Shown in pieces: positions 16,299 to 25,519 of a stretch of 64,000 bases of DNA; within the stretch, counting starts at the first letter, position 1, and the number at the start of each line of letters is the position of its first letter. This stretch comes from Motilimonas sp. E26 (GTDB lineage: Bacteria; Pseudomonadota; Gammaproteobacteria; Enterobacterales; CBDFNC01): NCBI RefSeq assembly GCF_021278025.1, contig NZ_JAIBHJ010000013.1, positions 1 through 64,000 of the forward strand, written 5' to 3'. The notes below the pieces were generated by a model. It made no database searches. It was not told the origin of the DNA and saw nothing but the letters and a program-made list of their open reading frames with translations. Position numbers and translations under genes: made by a program.

Positions 16299-16934
16299 TT
16301 AGATAAGTACCTCTGAAAAACTAGATAGAGCCCGTACTTTTTCAATATAGGGATGGATCGCACTGTCAGGTGTAATCAGGCTTAATTCTGTTGGTAAGCG
16401 CGTTGCGTATTGTAATGTTGGTACTAGCAACGCATCGGCAATACTAAAGTATTCTGAAGCAATAAACCCTTGTTGCGTCAGCTGATGCTCCACCACCTTA
16501 ATGGCTTGTTCCGCATCCGGCTTGCGACTTGCCATACGTGATAGATTCGGGTTTTCCACTAAGCCATGCATATTTACAAATTCGAGTAGATAACGCCTAA
16601 TAATAGCCCTGTCGATATCACCCACAGCCAAGGTTGCCCACATGTCTTGCTTAGCTTGTTGCTTTGGGTCTGTGTCTAATAGCACTTCACCTTGTGATTT
16701 TTTAGCGAGATAGCGACAAATTGCTAAGCTTTCCGCCAACACAAAGTCTTGCTCAAATAAAATAGGCATACGGCCAAACGGATGCAGTCTAAAATGCGCA
16801 GCACTTTTCCATTCTATTTCTTGCTGCTGGTTTTTATAACCGATTTGATAGTCGATTTCTTTTAAGCGGCATACAAGCTCTACACTGCGCACGAAATTAC
16901 TGCGTTGGTCGCCATAAATTATTACCTGACTCAT
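16299..16934 (-). CDS. Glutathione S-transferase family protein
   Basis: A 211-residue cytosolic GST. The N-terminal thioredoxin-like half shows RSNFVRSVELVCRLKEIDY and the cis-Pro/glutathione-binding stretch FGRMPILFEQDFVLAESLAI (Glu-Ser pair contacting glutathione). The C-terminal half is helical. The gene is divergent from a TetR regulator with a perfect 20-bp palindrome in between, so the regulator probably represses it in the absence of an electrophilic inducer. Substrate unknown. Confidence 0.88.
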   Translation of the reverse strand: MSQVIIYGDQRSNFVRSVELVCRLKEIDYQIGYKNQQQEIEWKSAAHFRLHPFGRMPILFEQDFVLAESLAICRYLAKKSQGEVLLDTDPKQQAKQDMWATLAVGDIDRAIIRRYLLEFVNMHGLVENPNLSRMASRKPDAEQAIKVVEHQLTQQGFIASEYFSIADALLVPTLQYATRLPTELSLITPDSAIHPYIEKVRALSSFSEVLI

Positions 16935-17013
16935 TGGTTTTCCTTATCCTAAACGTTGGGTTAAGAATAGATGCCGATGCACCTTTCATCTTCATCAGAG
17001 TAAAAGTTGTGAC

Positions 17014-17033
17014 AATATGTTCAAGAACATATT
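17014..17033. promoter_or_regulatory. Perfect 20-bp palindrome: probable TetR operator
   Basis: AATATGTTC-AA-GAACATATT lies between the divergent GST and TetR genes, 80 bp from the GST start and 47 bp from the TetR start. Size and symmetry suit a TetR dimer controlling both genes. Confidence 0.8.
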
Positions 17034-17080
17034 TTTAAGGTGTGGCATTGTAATCACCGCAATAGAATTCAGGAGGCACT

Positions 17081-17635
17081 ATGGCATGGCAGCAAACCCA
17101 TAAAGAGCAAACACGACAACGCATTTTATCTAGTGCGGGCAAACTGTTTACCACGCAAGGTTATAAGCAAGTTTCCATTGATGATGTAATGAAAGACGCA
17201 CAGCTTACGCGCGGCGCTTTTTATCACCATTTTAATTCAAAACAAGCTTTGTATAGTGAGGCGATTGTTTTCGCCGCACGCCAAGCTGGACAAAACCGCC
17301 AGCAAAAGAGTCTGTCCTTGCCCGACTTGATCCGCCGTTACCTATCAATGGAGCATGTTATTGCAACTGAAGATCCCTGCCCACTGGCTTTCTTAATATC
17401 AGATATTGGTCTGCAAGAAGAAGCGGCGAAACAAAGTTATGGCAAGGTGTTAGATGGGTTTGTGACTCGGCTTAGTCTTCACTCTGGTATCGACGAAACT
17501 AAGGTGTTGCAGGCTGCCATAACGATGATCGGTGGCGTTGCCTTAGCTCGCTCAACAGCATCAGCACCGCAAGCACAAAATATACTCGATGCCGCTTATT
17601 GCAATGCACTGCGAGCACTTGAAATAATGAAATGA
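17081..17635 (+). CDS. TetR-family transcriptional regulator
   Basis: A 184-residue repressor. The N-terminal helix-turn-helix is typical (RQRILSSAGKLFTTQGYKQVSIDDVMKDAQLTRGAFYHHF, residues 12-51). The C-terminal helical ligand domain contains a CPLAFLISDIGLQ segment and resembles regulators of GST and oxidoreductase genes. AGGAGG sits 7 nt before the ATG, a strong ribosome site. Divergent from the GST gene with the palindromic operator in between. Confidence 0.9.
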   Translation: MAWQQTHKEQTRQRILSSAGKLFTTQGYKQVSIDDVMKDAQLTRGAFYHHFNSKQALYSEAIVFAARQAGQNRQQKSLSLPDLIRRYLSMEHVIATEDPCPLAFLISDIGLQEEAAKQSYGKVLDGFVTRLSLHSGIDETKVLQAAITMIGGVALARSTASAPQAQNILDAAYCNALRALEIMK

Positions 17636-17834
17636 AGAAAACAGTCCCTGCTCGAAATCCAGCTCTTGTCGACTTTAAGTATATGAATAATTTATAAACA
17701 TAATAAACCGATAGTAAATCAAAAAAACTGATAAGACTAATAAGTAAAGCAAGGTAATTAAATTACTACTTTATTGACCTAGAGGGGTATTTTTATCGGT
17801 CGATAGACAGGGTTCGTAACTAAGTAACAAATAA

Positions 17835-17868
17835 AAAACCTTGACCAGCTGGCCAAGGTTTTAAATTT
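17835..17868 (-). terminator. Terminator of the DUF3360-like permease gene
   Basis: AAAACCTTG and CAAGGTTTT flank a smaller inner CAGCTG. On the minus strand the stem runs into a T-rich tract. It lies 40 bp after the permease stop. Confidence 0.8.
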
Positions 17869-17906
17869 TATCTATTGGATTGCCTAATTAGAGGCTAGTT
17901 AGGCAA

Positions 17907-19433
17907 TTAAATTAGCTTAGGAATACCTGGTAGCATACCTACAGCCGCCATTGCTAATGTACAGATTACAAAGGCAAGACCTGGCACGATAATACGGTCA
18001 GAAACCGATAACGTCTTAGCACGGTCCTTATCACCAATCAGGCCATTGTTGTCTAGTAACATAGTCAGTGCCCATGCAAACACAGGGTTAGCAACAAAGG
18101 CAGCGAAGATACAAATACCTGCTGATTGACTGCTCTTAGAGTCTTTAACCATTTGCATGCCCGCCTCTAGTAGCGGTAAGAACACACCTACTAGTAATGC
18201 AATTGACATCACTGGACGCCATACCGTTACATCCATTGGGTAGCCCAACACTGCCACTATGATACATAGCGCACCCAGTAGGATGGCACCAGCTGGAATG
18301 GGACGCTTAGCAATAGCTGCAGGGATCATGTAAGTACCCCAGCTTGATGTAATGTTACCACCACCTAATGCTGTACCAACCATTTGGCGTACAGAACAAG
18401 TGGTCATGGTGTCATCAACATCCATTAATACTTCTTCAGTCTTTTTCGGGTAGTTCAGCTCTTGGAAGATACGGTGACCTAAGAAATCAGGTGACCACAT
18501 TGCAACAGCTAAGATGGCAAATGGTAATGACGCAATAAAGTGCTCTAGATTAGGTAAGCCTAACTGCCAACCTGTTTCAGTTGAGCCCCACCAGTAAACT
18601 GGGCTTAAGTTTGGTAAACCAGGCTCAGTCACAAATTTAAGATCTAAACCTGCACCCAAAGCAAAGGCGATGGCAATAGCAGCAATAGAACACAAAGGAA
18701 TAGCTAGCCAACGCTTACCGATACGAGCCAAATAAGCATATAAAACAACATTTAAGGCTAATATTATAAAGGCAACATGGCTTAAGCTGTAATCCAAAGC
18801 GTGGCTGCTTTGTAAGCCACCAGACCAGTCAAATAAGGAGGTTATTTGGCTTTTCGCGCCCATGAAACCAAGGAACACCAGCAGACCACCGGCAACCCCG
18901 TCACTGGTGAGGTTAACCAGTTTCGAGCCGCCTTTAAAGTAAGCGAGAATTAAGCCAAACACCCCTAATAATATAGCTAACGCTAATGGGTGAGCACCTG
19001 CTAACGCGATAGCGCCGATTAACGGAATCATTGGACCGTGGTTACCGGCAAGGTTAGCTTTCGGGTTAATAAAACCTGAACTGATAATACAAAACAGTAA
19101 GGCTGGGATCAGCATTTCTACACGTACAACGGCGATAGCAAAGTCGGCACCTAGGTTTACGTGGTCCCATTTTTCCGTCAGGCCTGCGGCCCAAGCCTGC
19201 ATAACTGCTGAGTACATCACGGTAATACCGATAGTGCCGGCAATGGCGGGAACTAAGTCTTCCCATTCAAAGCGAAAATCACGGCCCGGAAGATTTAAGC
19301 CCCAGCGGCGTGGCTTCATTATTTGTAATTCATGATCTAAGTAATCTGAGCGTGAAGCAAATTCAGAAGCCGGTTTATGCCGTTCCTGATATGTGCCCTC
19401 TGCAGCAGCGTCCTGTTTTGCTGTATCAGTCAT
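17907..19433 (-). CDS. DUF3360-like inner-membrane permease (NCS2/SulP-type fold)
   Basis: A 508-residue polytopic protein with about 12 hydrophobic segments after a polar N-terminus of some 70 residues. It contains GNHGPMIPLIGAIALAGAHPLAL and SVRQMVGTALGGGNITSSWGTYMIPAA, which resemble the substrate-site motifs of nucleobase (NCS2) and sulfate (SulP) permeases. It looks like the DUF3360 family known in Vibrio and Shewanella. Substrate unknown; an anion or nucleobase is plausible. It diverges from a LysR regulator, which probably controls it. Confidence 0.7.
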   Translation of the reverse strand: MTDTAKQDAAAEGTYQERHKPASEFASRSDYLDHELQIMKPRRWGLNLPGRDFRFEWEDLVPAIAGTIGITVMYSAVMQAWAAGLTEKWDHVNLGADFAIAVVRVEMLIPALLFCIISSGFINPKANLAGNHGPMIPLIGAIALAGAHPLALAILLGVFGLILAYFKGGSKLVNLTSDGVAGGLLVFLGFMGAKSQITSLFDWSGGLQSSHALDYSLSHVAFIILALNVVLYAYLARIGKRWLAIPLCSIAAIAIAFALGAGLDLKFVTEPGLPNLSPVYWWGSTETGWQLGLPNLEHFIASLPFAILAVAMWSPDFLGHRIFQELNYPKKTEEVLMDVDDTMTTCSVRQMVGTALGGGNITSSWGTYMIPAAIAKRPIPAGAILLGALCIIVAVLGYPMDVTVWRPVMSIALLVGVFLPLLEAGMQMVKDSKSSQSAGICIFAAFVANPVFAWALTMLLDNNGLIGDKDRAKTLSVSDRIIVPGLAFVICTLAMAAVGMLPGIPKLI

Positions 19434-19503
19434 AACGTCCTCGAGTATTTCAAGATAAAAAACTGTACTATCGGTTACGAATTAAAGTATGTTGCCAATT
19501 CGC

Positions 19504-19519
19504 TGCAAAATCCTTTGCA
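19504..19519. promoter_or_regulatory. Candidate LysR binding site
   Basis: TGCAAA-ATCC-TTTGCA is an interrupted palindrome with T-N11-A character in the 175-bp divergent region between the permease and LysR genes. It fits a LysR recognition site. Confidence 0.5.
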
Positions 19520-19608
19520 ATGCCGATGTTCTATGACTAGAGAGACTAAGGAGACGAGGTAAATTAGTTAAACCAGTTTTACTTATTTACTTTATCATTT
19601 TTTCTTAT

Positions 19609-20496
19609 ATGAAATTTTCTCTGAAACAAATTGCTATCTTTGATGCCATTGCTGATACCGGCAGTGTCAGTGCGGCTGCTGCCCGTATTGCCATCAGTCA
19701 ATCTGCCGCCAGCATGTCACTACAACAACTTGAGCAACAGGTTGGTACGCATCTGTTTGATCGTCAAGGTAAGCGCCTCGTGCTGAATTCGTGGGGGCTA
19801 TGGCTCAGACCCAGAGCGAAAGCACTGTTGCAAGATGTGCATCAAATCGAAATGGGCCTGAATGCTAAGCATTCCTTAAGCGGTAAGTTACAACTTAGTG
19901 CTAGCCAAACCGTAGCTGAAAGCTTAATCCCTAAATTGATTAGTAACCTCGACAGCAACTTCCCACAAATTCAAGTTAAGCTACAAGTAAAAAACAGCCA
20001 ACAAATCATTCAAGATGTGCGCAGCTTTAATATTGATTTGGGTGTGATCGAAGGACGTTGCGACGACAGTAAAATCAATCAAGAACTTTGGTGTGATGAT
20101 GAACTGATCGTCGTGGCTGCTGCGTCTCACCCATATGCGCGCCAAGATGAAGTGTCATTTAGTCAATTAGAAGCCAGTAAATGGGTTTTGAGAGAGCCCG
20201 GCTCTGGCACTCGAGATGTATTTGATGCCGCTATTTTTAGCAAACTTGAGCACCTTGACGTCAGTAAAGAATATGACCACATTCCAACATTAATCGCCCT
20301 GATTGCTTCTGGTGAATATATTAGCTGTCTACCTGCACGCAGCTGTGCTGCTGGCATTAAGCAAGGTATGCTGCAAAAATTGAATATTAAGGGCTTAAGC
20401 CTAAAACGCCACTTTTCTTTTATTTGGCATAAAGATATGAACGATCATGCACTACGAGACTGCCTGATTAAGGAAGCTAAACGATTAATTAGATGA
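19609..20496 (+). CDS. LysR-family transcriptional regulator
   Basis: A 295-residue LTTR. The N-terminal winged helix is canonical (FDAIADTGSVSAAAARIAISQSAASMSLQQLEQQVG, residues 10-45, then LFDRQGKRLVLN). The C-terminal effector domain is of the CysB/LysR substrate-binding type and ends with FSFIWHKDMN. It is divergent from the DUF3360-like permease, so it should regulate uptake of that permease's substrate. No clear Shine-Dalgarno sequence precedes the ATG. Confidence 0.92.
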   Translation: MKFSLKQIAIFDAIADTGSVSAAAARIAISQSAASMSLQQLEQQVGTHLFDRQGKRLVLNSWGLWLRPRAKALLQDVHQIEMGLNAKHSLSGKLQLSASQTVAESLIPKLISNLDSNFPQIQVKLQVKNSQQIIQDVRSFNIDLGVIEGRCDDSKINQELWCDDELIVVAAASHPYARQDEVSFSQLEASKWVLREPGSGTRDVFDAAIFSKLEHLDVSKEYDHIPTLIALIASGEYISCLPARSCAAGIKQGMLQKLNIKGLSLKRHFSFIWHKDMNDHALRDCLIKEAKRLIR

Positions 20497-20850
20497 TAAT
20501 TAAGCGCAAAAACCTTCGCTTACCCCTTAAAATATTGCGCTGTCAACAAGCCAAAACCACGGCACTGTTGGATAGAGCTAGGCTAACAGCATAATCATAA
20601 CGTTAGGCACTAGCTGCAATGGCGTGCAGCTAGATATTAAACTCGCTTACTTAAATCTTTAACATAAGGTTAATCATTACAGGCTACAGTAATGCGGGTT
20701 TACCAACTCATCTATTAAAATGAAAAAATTTTACTTTTAGTGAAATTTTTTCTGTCGTTGGCCTTTCTATGTCGAAGCTGTAAAAAATGAACATTCAGCG
20801 ACTTGTTAATCGTGAAATCAAATAAAGCGCACTTTAAAAAGGATTTTATT
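20497..20850. other. AT-rich intergenic region with two stem-loops
   Basis: No gene is seen. A perfect hairpin CTAGCTGCA/TGCAGCTAG with a 6-nt loop lies at 20610-20633. A 13-bp stem with one mismatch (GAAAAAATTTTAC/GTGAAATTTTTTC) lies at 20722-20752, just before the acyltransferase gene. The first has no T run; the second could act as a terminator or protein-binding site. Confidence 0.55.
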
Positions 20851-21873
20851 TTGGACTCTATTGCAAAAAAGGAAAGAAATTTCAGCGTTGACACCCTCAG
20901 AGGGCTTGCATGTATCCTGCTCATTCTATGTCATGTAATAGGAGTCAATGCATTTAATGGGCTAAAAATAGAAGAAGGTTTTTTACGCCAAATCACCGAC
21001 TTTCTTGCCTACATTAGAATGCCACTATTTACTTTTCTTTCTGGTTACATTTACGCCTACAGGCCATTTAATGGTGAGTTTAAAGAGTTTATCAGTGGCA
21101 AAGCCACTCGCTTAATTATTCCAATGTTTGTTGCTGGCACAAGCTATGCACTAATGCACTCAATAACCAGTGGCGTCGAATATCGTTGGCTATACTTGCA
21201 TATTTGTCCAGTGAATTTATATTGGTTTGTCGAATCATTGTTTCTGATATTCATGTTTATATCGATACTAGAGTCGATAAGACTGTTGGACAACAAGATT
21301 TCATTCTCTTTCTTATTTATTATTTTTTCCACTCTCTATATTTTAGATTTAAAGCTAAAACATAATTTTTTCTCCATTAATGGTGCTATCTACCTACTGC
21401 CGTACTTCATGGCGGGGCTTGCATGTTACCGATTCAAACTTAAATTACCAAAACTATATCTCGCTGTACTCCTATCGGTTTCGACTTATGCTCTTTTAGG
21501 CGTATTGGATATTTTTGAAAAAGAAGATACAAAAAGCATTATAGGATTAATCATTGGACTTCTCGCATGCTATAGCCTATTAAAATCAGGCTGGAAGAAT
21601 AAATTCCTTAGCTATATAGGCCACTACTCTTTCAGTATATACCTATACCATATCTTTTTTACTGTGCTATCAAAAAAGGTATTAAACGCACTATCAATAG
21701 ACAACACATTGTTATTAATAACATCTGGAGTAATTATAGGTATCTCACTCCCTATAATTATTGAAAAATTGGTATCAAGAAACAAATATTCACACTTCCT
21801 AGCGTTAGGAGTGTGGAAAAATAAGGTTAAAAACAAAGAAGTGAATTTTGATTGCAAATCAAAAGCCATATAG
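20851..21873 (+). CDS. Acyltransferase 3 family membrane protein
   Basis: About 340 residues with ten or so membrane segments. The N-terminal signature VDTLRGLACILLILCHVIG carries the Arg-Gly and His of the acyltransferase-3 family (OafA/NodX type), which O-acetylates surface polysaccharides or other exported glycans. TTG at 20851 is chosen as start because AAAAAGGA ends 7 nt upstream; GTG at 20812 or TTG at 20803 would add residues without a ribosome site. The gene is markedly AT-rich against its surroundings, as is asnB next to it, which suggests acquisition. It converges with asnB. Confidence 0.85.
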   Translation: MDSIAKKERNFSVDTLRGLACILLILCHVIGVNAFNGLKIEEGFLRQITDFLAYIRMPLFTFLSGYIYAYRPFNGEFKEFISGKATRLIIPMFVAGTSYALMHSITSGVEYRWLYLHICPVNLYWFVESLFLIFMFISILESIRLLDNKISFSFLFIIFSTLYILDLKLKHNFFSINGAIYLLPYFMAGLACYRFKLKLPKLYLAVLLSVSTYALLGVLDIFEKEDTKSIIGLIIGLLACYSLLKSGWKNKFLSYIGHYSFSIYLYHIFFTVLSKKVLNALSIDNTLLLITSGVIIGISLPIIIEKLVSRNKYSHFLALGVWKNKVKNKEVNFDCKSKAI

Positions 21874-21907
21874 AAGCCGCTACAGCTGAAACTGTAGCGG
21901 TGACAGA

Positions 21908-23806
21908 CTAATTTGGATTATCAGAAATTTTTATTTTTGATAATTCAGTCATCATGTTTTTCGCTACAAACTCCGACACGTCTTCAATGGATTCATTATG
22001 AATATTCAATCGTCCCCATATATCCATTGAGGCGATATTTCCTAATGTATAGCTACTTGTATTTTCGCACATAAACTCTAGTTGTTTATTTGATAAGCCA
22101 ACAAATTCTTGCCAGAAGCCATTTTTAAAAAAATCAGCATTTATACTATTTTCAGATTGAGTATGAACTCGAAATGCGTACTTTTTTCTCTTCACTAATT
22201 CTTCGCTCAAACCTTGAATTCCAGCTTGGCGAACAATATGCTTTGATATATGAAAAGGATGACGAATATCACCAAATTTCCAGCTACGTCTGATTTTATG
22301 CTTAACTGGTAAGTTTGCTGCAAATTTTAAAATTGATTCATCTAAAAAAGGAAAACGAGATTCTATTGAATTCATCATTCCCATTCGATCATTTCGCCAA
22401 AGTAACGCATGCAAGGTTGTCGTCAATAATTTAAGGCTTTGCGCCTGCAATCGGTGCTGTGATTTAGGCAATGCCAAAACCGATTGGTTAATTTTATACT
22501 CATCCTCAAGTTGCTCGTAATCTAACTGCATATCATTTAATTGACTTAAATATTTATTTTTTATTGCCTGCTGCTGGGATTGTGAGCCAGGAATTTTAGA
22601 ATACAGTCGATTAAACCAATTCCATGGAGAATTGATTGCCTGATCAAAAGCAGCCCTCACATGAACAGGGTAACCTAAAAATAATTCATCAGCCCCTTCT
22701 CCTGTCAACACAGCTTTCTCACCATTTTTATATGCTAGAGCTGTTAAATTACCAAAAGGAACCGCATGAGGATTAATCGTAACAGGGGCATCGTTGAACC
22801 AAGTTGTTTTTACCCAATCACGCAGAAACATTTCAGGCTCAAAATTATAAATATGTAATTGGGTCCCAATTTCACCTACCAATTTTTTTGCATATTCTAT
22901 TTCGCTATGTCGGCCAGTAACATTTACTGAATATGCCTGCAACTTTGCACCTAACTTCTTCGCTTCCATTGCAATTAAAGATGAATCAATGCCTCCAGAC
23001 ACAAAAGCACCAATCGAAGCATCCGCAACTAACATTTTTTCCACTGAATTGGTAAATAATGATGCGAACTCGTTAGATACTTCATGATCAGATAGCCTAT
23101 CCAGCTCATTGTAATAGGCTAGATCGACCAAATCAGCAGGATGAAACCAAACATTAGACTCAACGTTTCCAGCAGCATCAAATACCATTGTGGTACCAGG
23201 AGTAAGTTGTTTAATACCCTTGAACAAAGTTCTGCTTCGACTACGTTCAGCGTGGCCTGATAATCCAGCAATCACCATTGGGTGATCAACCTTAACATCG
23301 ACTACATTTTTTATTGATTTTAGTTCAGAGGAAAAGAGGACAGAGTCATTTTTAATCGTATAAAATAATGGTTTTATTCCCAATCTATCTCGGACAAGAT
23401 AAAGCTTATTTATTTCGTTGTCGAAAAATGCAAATGAGAACATACCTTCTATTTTTTCCAGTGTTTTTTCGACACCAAAATAAATCAAACTGTAAAATAA
23501 CACTTCAGTATCTGTGCTAGATAAGAAGTTAACATTAAAATTCAATTCAATTTCTTTTCTTATTTTTTGAAAGTTATATATCTCACCATTGTATACCAAT
23601 GAATACCGATTATTGTAAAAGGGTTGGTGTCCATTCTCAGAAAAGTCAAGTAAGCTCAATCTTGTGTGAGCGAGGCATAATGCCCCAAATGACTTTACAG
23701 CTTGATGGTCTGGACCCCGATGATGTAGAGCTGAAGCCATATTTGATACAGTTTGCAGGTCTGCGACTTGATTATGAAATGAAAATTGTCCAGCAATACC
23801 ACACAT
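21908..23806 (-). CDS. asnB: Asparagine synthetase (glutamine-hydrolysing), AsnB-type
   Basis: A 632-residue two-domain enzyme. The N-terminal glutaminase domain begins MCGIAGQFSF with Cys2 as nucleophile and has LHHRGPDHQ and YNGEIYN. The synthetase domain carries the PP-loop SGGIDSSLI (near residue 270) and GEGADELFLGYP (near 372). Paralogues of this length are often found in polysaccharide or secondary-metabolite clusters, where they amidate a carboxylate. Base composition is AT-rich like that of the neighbouring acyltransferase. Whether it makes free asparagine or modifies a glycan cannot be decided. Confidence 0.9.
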   Translation of the reverse strand: MCGIAGQFSFHNQVADLQTVSNMASALHHRGPDHQAVKSFGALCLAHTRLSLLDFSENGHQPFYNNRYSLVYNGEIYNFQKIRKEIELNFNVNFLSSTDTEVLFYSLIYFGVEKTLEKIEGMFSFAFFDNEINKLYLVRDRLGIKPLFYTIKNDSVLFSSELKSIKNVVDVKVDHPMVIAGLSGHAERSRSRTLFKGIKQLTPGTTMVFDAAGNVESNVWFHPADLVDLAYYNELDRLSDHEVSNEFASLFTNSVEKMLVADASIGAFVSGGIDSSLIAMEAKKLGAKLQAYSVNVTGRHSEIEYAKKLVGEIGTQLHIYNFEPEMFLRDWVKTTWFNDAPVTINPHAVPFGNLTALAYKNGEKAVLTGEGADELFLGYPVHVRAAFDQAINSPWNWFNRLYSKIPGSQSQQQAIKNKYLSQLNDMQLDYEQLEDEYKINQSVLALPKSQHRLQAQSLKLLTTTLHALLWRNDRMGMMNSIESRFPFLDESILKFAANLPVKHKIRRSWKFGDIRHPFHISKHIVRQAGIQGLSEELVKRKKYAFRVHTQSENSINADFFKNGFWQEFVGLSNKQLEFMCENTSSYTLGNIASMDIWGRLNIHNESIEDVSEFVAKNMMTELSKIKISDNPN

Positions 23807-24022
23807 AGATTCCCTTCTTATATATAAGTTTAAGTGAGTTAACTAGTGGTAATATAACCGATTGAACCAACATTAGTGAACTATAAAAACATTAATTAGT
23901 GCTTCTGGAACGAGCAAGCTGAAGGGAAAAGTAGCTACTTATTATTGGTTAAATAATCATTGATAAATAAAAATGCCACATCCGCTATAGGGTAAACATT
24001 AGTTTTGGAAACACGGACAAGT

Positions 24023-24418
24023 CTAGGCCATGAAATCAAACAAAGTGCCTACTTTTCTTTCTGATCCGCTACTATCAAAACCAAATAGTTCATTGGTTTT
24101 GTTGCTAGCAAAATCTTTAATCGCAAATTGCATCGCGCTCACTAACTCGTCCAATTCATTTTGTAATGGTTTTAGTTGCTGTTCTTTATCACCAGCAGCT
24201 ATTTCGGTACTGTAACGAATATCATTCATCGACTGCTTAACCCTCTGTATACCTTCTAGGATGGTTTCTTGAGTCGCTGGAGTACCGTTGGAATCTTCAT
24301 TTTCAGCCGCATCTGGCAAGGTCGTCGGCTTATTGGGCTCTTTAACCTCCTCTGCCACTTTATTTTTATCTGGCAAACCGTAAGCCAGACCGGGTTGGTT
24401 GTAAGCATTTAGTTTCAC
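24023..24418 (-). CDS. Small hypothetical protein with C-terminal helical domain
   Basis: About 131 residues from a GTG at 24418 that has AAGGGG 6 nt upstream; a longer reading from 24568 would add an unlikely N-terminus. The first half is polar and disordered (PNKPTTLPDAAENEDSNG). The second half is predicted helical (ILEGIQRVKQSMNDI; LKPLQNELDELVSAMQFAI). No Cys, no membrane segment. I do not recognise a family. It is divergent from the Tim44-like gene with a palindrome between. Confidence 0.6.
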   Translation of the reverse strand: MKLNAYNQPGLAYGLPDKNKVAEEVKEPNKPTTLPDAAENEDSNGTPATQETILEGIQRVKQSMNDIRYSTEIAAGDKEQQLKPLQNELDELVSAMQFAIKDFASNKTNELFGFDSSGSERKVGTLFDFMA

Positions 24419-24590
24419 GACATCCCCTTTTAACGTCAAAATGTTAACGATTATCAAATTTACTGGCCACAAGTAATAAACAAAGCAAAACCTATGCCAG
24501 AGAATATGACTAATAATAAAAAGCTTTAAAATAAAACCCAAAAAAGCACGCTCACCCCGCTTTTTCATTTAAATAACAATCATTGTCGAT

Positions 24591-24603
24591 TGACATATAA
24601 TGT
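24591..24603. promoter_or_regulatory. GACAT-N3-ATGTC palindrome in a divergent promoter
   Basis: GACATATAATGTC matches the arms of the two operators at 12379 and 12417, with a different central triplet. It lies between the hypothetical gene (start 24418) and the Tim44-like gene (start 24655). Confidence 0.5.
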
Positions 24604-24654
24604 CGCACAGCTATGATGAGACCACCTCAACCAATTAAAGAAAAAACCCTACAA

Positions 24655-25509
24655 ATGAAAAAGTTTTTTATTATGTTCGCGATGATTTTTGCCGTCGGCT
24701 TGGTGAGCAGCCCAGTTGTTGAAGCAAAGAAATTCGGTGGCAGTAAATCAATCGGTAAAAGCCATAAAACGGCCCCAGCACAGCCTGCTGCGCCAAATAA
24801 ACCGGCGGCAGCACCAGCAGGAACACCTGGTAAAAAAGGCTTAATGGGCGGCATGCTAGGCGGCCTATTAGCGGGTGGCTTACTCGCGGCACTCTTTATG
24901 GGTGGTGGTTTTGAGAATATTCAGATTATGGATATTCTGATCATCGCCTTAGTGGCCTTCGTCTTATTTAAAATATTCCGTGCTGTTATGGCATCAAAGG
25001 CAGGCGCACAACAACGACCCGCTTACGCCACTGCGAATCAGCAAAACCCAAATCAGTTCCGCCAACAAGCCGAACAAACGGGTTTTGCCAATACTGGCAG
25101 CAATGGTTTTGCCCAAGCGGCAACTGATGTCCCATTTGACTTGCCACCGGGATTTGATTTGGCAGGCTTTTTGGAAGGTGCTCGTAGCCACTACAAAACA
25201 CTACAACAAGCTTGGAATGACAACGACTTAAGCAAGATCCAAGAGTATGTTTCCATTGAACTCTACAACGAGCTAAGCAGCCAACGCCGAGAGTTAGCCG
25301 GTGCACAACACACTGAAGTCATGTTTATGGATGCTGAACTAGTACGTGCTACTCATAGCGCGAGCCTAGCGGAAGTCAGTGTTAAGTTCAGCGGTCGCTA
25401 CCGTGACACGGTGGAAGGCGTAGAAGAAGACATTAAGGAAGTGTGGCACTTAGAGCGCAATGCCGCTCAAGCCGACGCTCCTTGGTTAATCGTGGGTATT
25501 GAGCAGTAA
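24655..25509 (+). CDS. Tim44-like domain protein, membrane-anchored
   Basis: About 284 residues from MKKFFIMF, which begins a signal peptide (FAMIFAVGLVSSPVVEA). A KFGGSKSIGKSHK segment and a Pro/Ala linker follow. Then come a Gly-rich membrane segment (GLMGGMLGGLLAGGLLAAL) and a second hydrophobic helix. The C-terminal ~130 residues match the Tim44-like fold (FLEGARSHYKTLQQAWNDNDLSKIQEYVS, then FSGRYRD and VWHLER). Bacterial members are of unknown function, possibly in envelope protein handling. An upstream in-frame ATG at 24613 is less likely because it would bury the signal peptide. Confidence 0.85.
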   Translation: MKKFFIMFAMIFAVGLVSSPVVEAKKFGGSKSIGKSHKTAPAQPAAPNKPAAAPAGTPGKKGLMGGMLGGLLAGGLLAALFMGGGFENIQIMDILIIALVAFVLFKIFRAVMASKAGAQQRPAYATANQQNPNQFRQQAEQTGFANTGSNGFAQAATDVPFDLPPGFDLAGFLEGARSHYKTLQQAWNDNDLSKIQEYVSIELYNELSSQRRELAGAQHTEVMFMDAELVRATHSASLAEVSVKFSGRYRDTVEGVEEDIKEVWHLERNAAQADAPWLIVGIEQ

Positions 25510-25519
25510 ATAAAACCAA

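Noticed and set aside
20601-20640. TTAGGC-bearing hairpin resembling a lone attC
   Set aside because: It has only one core-like sequence, a perfect short stem without the bulges and extrahelical bases of an attC, and no partner core at the other end.
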